Shown here piece after piece: positions 57,378-64,000 of a stretch of 64,000 nucleotides of DNA. The notes beneath the pieces are model-generated. The model was not told the DNA's origin, made no database searches, and saw only the letters and a program-made list of their open reading frames with translations. Positions within the stretch are counted from its first letter, which is position 1. Every line of letters begins with the position of its first letter. The DNA comes from Poa pratensis (taxonomy: Eukaryota; Streptophyta; Magnoliopsida; Poales; Poaceae), in the NCBI GenBank assembly GCA_947311845.1, contig CAMZMU010000041.1, positions 138,284,687-138,348,686 on the forward strand. The letters run 5' to 3'. The position numbers were made by a program, and so were the translations under genes.

Positions 57378-58372
57378 TTGTGGTGCCGGGCCCAGGATTT
57401 CGATGTCGTGTATTCAAAATTTTCCAAGGGCACAAAAAAAATACAGTCTAAAGGCTAAATTTTGGCATGTATTACTGATTATAGCATCATATAGTTATAG
57501 ATTTTACGAACAGATCAGCTTGAAATTGTTTAAACCATTTCAGACCAAAAGCAACCTATGCAATATGACAAACACAAACCAAAAGCTCTACATCACCTCA
57601 AGTCCTTTACGATTGGAACGGTTCCGAGAAGATTGAGGAGGAAACTGTGAAAGCGAGGACCGGACGAGGAGCGACGATAGGCGACGAAGGAGACTCGAAG
57701 AGGGCGCCTGCTGGGTCGATGCCGGGACTCCGCGGTGGCTCGTCGCGGTGTCGCCGTCTCTCGTCTAGTTTAGTCTAGGGCTGCGGCGCTGCGCCTATTC
57801 TGTTGTTCAGTTTGGAGACGATCAGGAAATCGGGAAAGGGAGGCGTCGATCGAGGCGAAGCACAGATGCTGCGATGTCGTCCTATGGTAGCTAAGGGCAC
57901 GTACAACGCAGCCTCTTACACAGGCGCTAGGGAAAATAATCCCAGCCGTTACGCTTGAATCCCTGCTGAAGCCAGGATTGAGTCTTGCGTCGACGCAACT
58001 TCTTGCGTCGGGCGCTAGCGCTTTTTTTCCCGATCAAGACTGGATTGTCTAGTGATCTGTAGTTCGGAAGCGCCGGAAAGTAGCGGTCAGCGTTGCGGGT
58101 GTCAGGCGCTTAGCTGATAACTAGTTTTCTCGTATTTATTTTTTGGGACTTAAGCGGCGGTACAAGCGCCTTGCGCTGTACATGCCCTAATTGGGCCAAA
58201 TAACTAGCTGGGCCTCACAGAGGAGGTGGTGGGTTTGTAAACGTGGCCCAAATATCTGCCATTTCCGTATTTTTTTTCATTTATATGCATATTATGAACT
58301 ACATATACCTAGTTTTTGGTCAAAAAATTTGGGTATTCAACTGAATACCCTTAAATTGAAGTGGGCCCGCCC
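57378..58372. mobile_element. Unclassified 1-kb insertion in copy 2
   Basis: Copy 1 reads 'caacctgccgacatgctgc' (about 23148-23165). In copy 2 the same sequence is split: 'aacctaccgac' then the insert, then 'ccgacatgctgc'. CCGAC is therefore probably a 5-bp target duplication. The ends share a short inverted 'cgggccca'. The middle is GC-rich and gene-like without a clear frame, and it contains a Tourist MITE at 57895-58187. The ends do not fit a transposon class I can name. Confidence 0.7.
57895..58187. mobile_element. Tourist-like MITE nested in the 1-kb insertion
   Basis: Terminal repeats 'gggcacgtaca' and 'tgtacatgccc' (one mismatch), flanked on both sides by TAA (57892-57894 and 58188-58190). 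This is the PIF/Harbinger target pattern. Inner inverted sequences such as 'aagcggcggtacaagcgcc' are present at the right. Non-coding, 293 bp. Confidence 0.82.
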
Positions 58373-58701
58373 CGACATGCTGCTTTCCTGCTCGTAGAAA
58401 CCGTTGAGGTGCACTCGACTCGCCGGGCACTGCCGCTACTGCCCGCCAGCGGCGACGAGTTAATGTGTGGGGTATTTTGGCTAGGCTTTGAACCGCTTTG
58501 GAAGAGCCCGAGCAAAAGAACCAGGAGGCATAGGTCAATCTTTCGGCGTGTGGGGCTTCTGAAATTGAGCTACATCGTAGTGATAACCACTGAGTAGAGC
58601 GCAAAAAACCCATGGACGTCTCTTGTTCCATGCCCTACCTCTTGTAGTCTTTCATTCATATCTAAGCATACAACCACCTGAGGTTCATCGTCGTGAGCAC
58701 T

Positions 58702-58951
58702 GCTCTCTCCGTTTTTATTTAATTCACATTATGAGCTTTTTTTAATCAACTTTTTAAAAGTTTGAACAACTATATATGAATATATCAACATCTACGGTAT
58801 CAAATGTATATAATATAATATAACATTTTATTTTATGATGCTTCTAATACTATTATATCTATATTGTGCATGTTGATATTTTTTATATATATTCGTCAAA
58901 AGTTTGATTCTGACTATACACATAACACAATGTAGTTGTGAATGGAGGGAC
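58702..58951. mobile_element. Stowaway-like MITE, degenerate
   Basis: The left end 'ctctctccgtttttattta' and the complement of the right end, 'gtccctccattcacaacta', resemble Stowaway termini. The interior is AT-rich and imperfectly palindromic ('caaacttttgacgaa' mirrored by 'ttttaaaagtttgaac'). The TA target is not preserved on the left. Confidence 0.5.
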
Positions 58952-59950
58952 TACCTATAATAGCAGAATAGCGTATAAGAGCCAATAAATTGGGAGTGGC
59001 TTTCGTATTCATATAACTAGAACGACGGGTGTCTCTTAAGAAATTTAATTGAACGCATGAAACCTGAAGTTGACTGCAAGTTTTAGTTAATCATGGCAGT
59101 CAGGAGGCTAAAAAATTTAGACATCGAATGTATGTGTGGTTTATAATTGAAAGATCATTATGCTTTAGGAGTGTATCTGATTGATATAGATAAGATTATA
59201 TCAACGGATTGAATAAACGGATGTTGTGGGTGGCTTGCATGAAGATGACGCATGCACATTGCCGCATAATATTTTTTTAAACTTTTTGAGTGAATACATA
59301 TAGAAGAGCCCATAATTTCGAATAACATGTATGTGATTTTCATCATTGAAAGTAATTGGGAAAAAGATCACGGGCAAAAGTAATTTCAATGTTCTACTTG
59401 CACATGATTTACTTGTATAACGACATAGCGACATGGTGTGATCTTATCATTCGAACATCAAAAAAATGATGTGAACAATTTGATGGGCTAAAATAATATG
59501 ATGTGGATACTTGCATGTAGAGATAGTAAATAATTAATGAATATTAGTGAGATGACATGGACAATTGATTGGCTAAAAGAGCTAGTGATGTGGATATCTT
59601 GCATGTGAAGATAGAAAAATATTAATTACATTTTGTAGGGTTTTGCTTTATAAAAAAAGTATAGATAGATAGATATATAGATAGATACAATAAGTTAATT
59701 TTATTGTTACTCTTTTGTCCAAATATTATTACCAAACAGGGTGTACATGCATATATGATTTTCGGCATACATTTTACCTGTGAGGATTTTCTCTTGCATA
59801 TAGGTTACATTTATTTCATAACACACGATGCATCATAGTACAACTTAAACACACTGACCACAGGGGCCTTGACTAGTGACCACTCTTTCTTCCCTCTCCT
59901 TGCCGACGTTGCCCGGTGGAAGTTCTGGTGGACACTGCCAGCAAAATTAA
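58952..59950. other. Spacer downstream of DUF6817 copy 2
   Basis: AT-rich; 59465-59690 holds the repeat shared with 10880-11075 and a TAGA microsatellite at 59660-59690. No gene seen. The 3' UTR of the DUF6817 gene would lie at its right end. Confidence 0.4.
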
Positions 59951-61262
59951 TTAGTTCTGGTGGAGCTGTTTGACGAGTCCGAGGTTGATGATGCCCCAGG
60001 CGGAGCGCGGCCACTCCTTGTCCTTGGCCTTGTCCATCATCACCCTCCCCCACGACACCCACCCTTCCCACGTCATCCTCTTGTCCCAGCTGCTTCCCCA
60101 CTCCAGCAGCAGTCTCAGCCCTTCCTCCGCCGCCGCAGCAGCCTCGTCCCATCTCCCGCAGTTCATGTTCAGCAGCACCTGCGCCAGCAACAGCCATGGC
60201 TCCCCCACGAACGGGTTCTTCCCAATGCTCTGCCGCAGCAGCGACTCTATTTCAGTCCAGTCCCCGTCGCCGCCTTTCACGTCGCTGCAGATCGCCTCAA
60301 AGTACATGTCCCTCGCCGCGATCTGCTCGTCTGGGTCCAGCACCTTGCTGCACCGGTCGAACACTGGCGGGATGGAGAGCTCCAGGCCCGCGTCATCGTC
60401 GTCTTCCTCGACGGCGCCTTCCATGCGGCGGAGGCCCTCGTCGGTGGCGATGAGCGGTAGATGGCGGCGAGCCTGGACATGGCGGTCATCCACAGCCCCG
60501 GTTTGCCGGTGCCCGGCCAGAGCGCGGCCCAGTTGTCGCCGGCGAACTCGAGCCGCCCGTCCTCGTTGCCGAAGAGCTTATCCTGGTAGTCCATGTACTG
60601 GTCGCTGAAGTCGGCGACGGTCATCAGCACGAACACCGCCAGCACCCTCCGCGACAGCGCCACCGGCTCACCCGTCCGGATGTGCGGCGCGATCACGCCC
60701 TCCTCCGGCACAACCTCCCGCAGCTTCACCCGCCACGCCTCCGACCTCACGTACTCGCCCTCGGCAGCCTTGACGAGGGAGGCCTCGGCGGCGGCGAGGT
60801 GGTCCCTGAGCTCGGCGTCGGTGTAGCGGAGGTGGAGGTCGTCGTGCATGAGAGCGTGTCGCGGGACGACGCAGAAGAGGTGCACGAGCCGCTCGGCGTC
60901 GGCGCCGATGATGGCGCGGACGCGGGCGCGGCTCACGTCGGGCTCGAAGATTGCGAGGTTGACGTAGGAGTTGGAGACTTGGAGTAGGAGGAGTGGAAGA
61001 GGCCGCAGCGGGCCACGGCGTCGGGCGCGCCCCACAGGCGGAGCACGCGGTACACGTCGACGAGGTGGGCCAGGAAAGTGCCGTGCTTGTGGTAGCACTC
61101 GCCAGCGCCGGCCGAGACGAGAACGGACACGAGCGAGGGGAGCTCCGGGTCGACGGCTGCGAGGTCACCGCGGAGGAACGGCCGCGCTGCGGCGAGGAGG
61201 GACGGCAGCGCGTCGTGGGAGATGGTGCCATTGCTGATGCCGTTGGTGCTCTTGGTCGCCAT
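59951..61262 (-). pseudogene. DUF6817 gene, copy 2 (nearly full length, two frameshifts)
   Basis: ATG at 61260-61262, stop TAA at 59951-59953, no intron. The N-terminal 100 residues hold the domain with 'GECYHKHGTFLAHLVDVY', 'WGAPDAVARCGLFHSSYS' and 'YVNLAIFEPDVSRARVRAII'; its His spacing resembles HD-type metal hydrolases, but function is unknown. A middle region ('HLFCVVPRHALMHDDLHLRY', 'MTVADFSDQYMDYQDKLF') follows. The C-terminal 180 residues look like TPR-type helices ('EPWLLLAQVLLNMNCGRWDEA'). Two lesions: an extra 8 bp 'acttggag' at about 60977-60984, absent from copy 1, and a missing base near 60454 between 'RLAAIY' and 'LIATDEGLRR'. Either could be an assembly error, but together they argue for a pseudogene. 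About 410 residues if restored, near family length. Confidence 0.85.
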
Positions 61263-61327
61263 AATCGATTCAGGTTTGGTTTGCCTTGTGTGGTTTTCTG
61301 TGGACTAGATTCTGATTTCTGGAGCCC

Positions 61328-61340
61328 GTCTATTTATCAG
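61328..61340 (-). promoter_or_regulatory. TATA-like box of DUF6817 copy 2
   Basis: 'ctgataaatagac' on the minus strand about 70 bp upstream of the ATG, identical to copy 1. Confidence 0.6.
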
Positions 61341-61702
61341 TGGTGTCGCCATGGGAATGCATGCCAGTTACACGGATTTTACTGTGAAAGTTGAAGTGTT
61401 TGTTGGATCACTTGCTGGAGCATTCGTGTACGATTTATAGCAGGACGTTTTGTGTTTTCTTGCTAGCGTGCTGCGTCATGTACGAACCAAGGCTAGGCTC
61501 CATGGTTTTTCATGGAATGGCTCCAAGTTAGCTTTGCAGCCCTTTGTTGGAGCCTAGCTAGCTAGCTGGTGTTTCACGAGCTTTCTCTGACGTGCACCGA
61601 TCAACTGAGGTACGTGCATGATGCGTCTATCTCAGAAGCGACGACATCGTTTTTTTTTTGTTTTTTGCTTTGTCAGCTTTCCAATACAGACCATGCTTTG
61701 TA

Positions 61703-61794
61703 CTCCCTCCGTTCGGAAAAAGATGTCACAAAAATGGTCTATCTATAATTCATTTTTGTGACATCATTTTCCGAACGGATGGAGTATTATGTGA
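61703..61794. mobile_element. Stowaway MITE (92 bp)
   Basis: The terminal 'ctccctccgttcggaaaa' is mirrored by 'ttttccgaacggatggag', and TA duplicates flank it (61701-61702 and 61795-61796). 'atgtcacaaaaatg' is mirrored by 'catttttgtgacat'. Nearly the whole element is one hairpin. It is absent from the same place in copy 1. Confidence 0.95.
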
Positions 61795-61832
61795 TTACGC
61801 CTTGTTTCTTTTTTTGAACTTGTTGCACGTTA

Positions 61833-62890
61833 GAGCATCTCCACCGGCACTCTCCAAATGAGCGTTCAGCAGCCCCAATTCAGCTGGGGGGGGGGGGGGG
61901 GGGGGGGGGGCCGGACATGTGTCCATCCAACATAGGGTTGCAGCCCATAGCGGCGCACCCCAAACAAGCACTCAAATTTATTTTTAAACATTCGTTTCAT
62001 AACAATTCCGACGGAATTTAAATGAGATTTAACAAACTTACAATTTAAAATCTATACGAGATTTCACAAACTAAACTAAAGTTACGCCGATACCGGCTAC
62101 ACGCTACAGCGTCTAGCCAACTACTACACGCGTCGGCATCGAGGAAGATGCCTCTTCCACATGCCCTCGTCGGCGAAGAAGATGCCAACTAGTGTCGTAA
62201 TTATCAACAGACTTGCATGCCTCAATAATCCGGCGCCGAAAGTTTCATCCGCTATTGCCGTCGGCTACGGCCTTTAGAAACGTAGGCTCGGCTGAGGCTG
62301 AGCCTTCTGGTTTCGCGGCCGGCGCGTGGTGAGATTTGATCTACCGCCGTTGCATGCCACGACGTGCCTGGTGGGAAGCCTCGCCGGCTTCATCTTGTGC
62401 CCCTTCTCCGGTGACCGTGACGCTGCCGGGGAAGTGCCAGCTGCTATTCCCGGCGCGCATGGTAAGGGGAGATCGGGCAACTCGGGGTCGACGTCGTAGT
62501 CGTCGACATCGTCGTCGTCCTCGCCGTCAGAGCGGGAATGCTCGTCGTCCGAAGCAGACAACTCCAGCGTTGGCTCCCGTCCCGTCCAGTCACGTCGTCT
62601 CAGAGACCGCCCGACGACTGCGCGGCTATTAAACGCGGCGGAACGGCCTCCTGCGCGCCCTTATCAACACGTGCACGGCGGCCTGTGTGTATGACGGGTG
62701 GGGCCGGCCTGTCGGAAGGCATGTCCGCCCCATGTCTAGTACCCCCGAGAGGCCCTGCAAAGTTGGGGGCCGTGCCGGACACGATTTCGCTCGGACCGAG
62801 CCTTTTGGGATGCCGCTGGTGCCAGTTTTTGGTGTCCGGACTCCCAATGGGCCTTTGGGGGTCGTTTGGAGGGTACCGGTGGAGATGCTC
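61833..62890. mobile_element. PIF/Harbinger-type element (1058 bp)
   Basis: A perfect 15-bp terminal repeat, 'gagcatctccaccgg' and its complement, is flanked by TTA on both sides (61830-61832 and 62891-62893). Copy 1 shows the empty site at about 47091 ('cacgttaatagac'). The interior is GC-rich from 62050 and includes a minus-strand open frame (62274-62561) with an acidic Asp/Ser-rich start. That frame might be a relic of a captured or element gene but has no domain I can name. A run of 25 Gs lies near the left end. Confidence 0.9.
61886..61910. repeat. Poly-G run (25 G)
   Basis: Twenty-five consecutive Gs just inside the Harbinger-type element. Such a length is rare and could form quadruplex DNA, or be an assembly artefact. 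Confidence 0.9.
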
Positions 62891-62893
62891 TTA

Positions 62894-63000
62894 CTTGAAT
62901 TATTATCACACATTATTTGTGGCTGCTTGGATGGGCTATTGACCCAGTGACCAGTTGGACACCGAATTCGAATCCCACTTAATGAAATTTGTTTTCAACA
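62894..63000. repeat. End of tandem duplication copy 2
   Basis: 'tgcttggatgggc' and 'gaattcgaatccca.ttaatg' match copy 1 at 47125-47183. It contains the empty site for the copy 1 SINE. Confidence 0.7.
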
Positions 63001-63407
63001 GTGAAATTCGTCTTATTTGATTCATGACCAACAAGGAGTTCATGCATATTCAGAGTGGCAATGGCAAGATGCATACAAGCAGAATTCAGAATGACGACAT
63101 CTTTTCATTCCCGATGGTACATGTCAACAGCACTCACTCAATTTGACAGAAAAATATACTGTATACCTGTAAGAGACAATTGCTGATAGTATAACTTGGG
63201 CTCACAGGAAGTGAACCAAGCTAAAAGAAAAGAAGTATAATGCGTCAAAGTACATCTTTTGAAATTTATGACCTTTCTGCGTTTGAAATGTGTTCTTTTA
63301 CTACTGCTACATCAAAAGATCAAAACATTCAGCTGCGAGCAAGCCACTCTTTGTATTGTATACTTTAGCAAGGGCAGTTCCTAAATTGGAGATTGACATT
63401 AAAATCA
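63001..63407. other. No feature recognised
   Basis: About 400 bp of AT-rich DNA without a gene or repeat that I can name. Confidence 0.35.
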
Positions 63408-64000
63408 CTAGTTGATTGCCCGTGCGTTGCTACGGACTAAAAATGAAAAATATGTTCTCTTTCCCTTTGCCTTCCTCCCTCTCTAATCCATATTATTCGC
63501 TCCACTATATTCTGATATCACCTTGTTAATCGTCACTGTTCAAGTTCCTTAATTCCAGGTCTTGATTTTGGTCAATTGAATTGATCATGAATTATTATCA
63601 GAGTGTGCTGTCACACAAAAATGACCATGGGGATCACATTGTTGTACTTTTCATGCTTAAAAACTTGATTATAATCCCAAACAGCGACACACATTGAGCA
63701 AAACATAAAAATAACAATCTCTGAACTGGTTCTGTAAATGCCAACAAATGTGAGAACTGAAATAAATAAATCATTAATTTAGAGTAGCACAAATTAATGC
63801 CAACAAATGCAATCCCATGCTACTTCAATCGGTATAAGAATGAGCTTGTTAGTCAATATATGTTGGGAGTGAAATATGATACATTGCTATCATAAACATA
63901 TGTTCTCGGAGAAGAAAGTGCTACGTAAATAACTTCAGTTGTAGTGCAGAACTTCAAATTACTTATGTATTTGCACCCACATGATAATATGGAAGTTAAT
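63408..64000 (-). mobile_element. Helitron 3' terminus, running off the window
   Basis: Minus strand: 'ccgtagcaacgcacggg' hairpin, then 'caatcaa', then terminal CTAG followed by T. This matches the grass Helitron 3' end and is of the same family as 5263. The element extends past the right edge, so its 5' end and any genes are not visible. Confidence 0.55.

Larger units (their letters stand above)
47973..58500. repeat. Tandem duplication copy 2, non-coding block
   Basis: Homologous to 19008-23271 but expanded by CACTA B (48948-55315) and by the insertion at 57378-58372. The interval 55412-56781 has no counterpart in copy 1, where the truncated copia element sits instead. Past 58490 copy 2 continues 'gaaccgctttggaag', where copy 1 enters CACTA A. 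Confidence 0.85.

Noticed and set aside
62336..62950. Plus-strand frames inside the Harbinger-type element
   Set aside because: Arg-rich, GC-driven frames without a transposase or Myb motif; the minus-strand frame is slightly better but also unproven.

Overview
The window is nuclear DNA of a grass, most likely a Pooideae/Triticeae species (wheat, barley or a relative). The basis is the transposon types: CACTA elements with a palindromic 'ggtcccggttc' subterminal repeat, an Au-type SINE, Stowaway and Tourist MITEs, a Tat-lineage gypsy element with an antisense gene, and a Helitron end with the grass-type 3' hairpin. Host genes are sparse. I can support two probably intact ones: a small secreted Lys-Pro/Gly/Cys-rich protein (8819-9385, +) and a VQ-motif protein (12447-12800, -). 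There are also two broken copies of a DUF6817 gene (46168-46609 and 59951-61262, both -).

Layout. 1-5.2 kb: three diverged copies of one non-coding unit; the third is split by a 1.1 kb poly-A retroposon with a 16-bp target duplication. 5.2-7.9 kb: a Helitron 3' end, two fold-back elements and a Tourist MITE. 8-13 kb: the small gene island. 13-19 kb: AT-rich DNA with a SINE, fold-backs and an old copy of the unit that is duplicated further on. 19.0-47.4 kb and 48.0-63.0 kb: two copies of a tandem duplication, each consisting of a non-coding block followed by a DUF6817 gene on the minus strand.

The copies differ mainly by what inserted into them. Copy 1 received a copia element (now truncated), CACTA element A (truncated), a 13.8 kb gypsy element and the 3' end of another CACTA (C), which cuts the DUF6817 gene, plus a SINE upstream of it. 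Copy 2 received a 6.4 kb CACTA (B) with clean ends, a 1 kb unclassified insertion that itself holds a Tourist MITE, a Stowaway and a 1.06 kb Harbinger-type element. For most insertions the other copy still shows the empty site, so the order of events can be read from this one sequence. A Helitron 3' terminus lies near the right edge.

How the parts work together: most coding capacity belongs to transposons. CACTA B encodes a TNPD-type transposase followed by a Ulp1/C48-like protease, disabled by one frameshift in an A-run and a few stop codons. CACTA A carries a decayed transposase, a second ORF, and a 204-nt near-perfect hairpin just upstream of that ORF. The gypsy element encodes Gag-PR-RT-RNaseH-aRNaseH-IN on the minus strand and a Transposase_28-like, coiled-coil gene on the plus strand. 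About ten copies of a polypurine-tract-like motif lie between them. Gene calls were made by eye from family knowledge; no searches were run.
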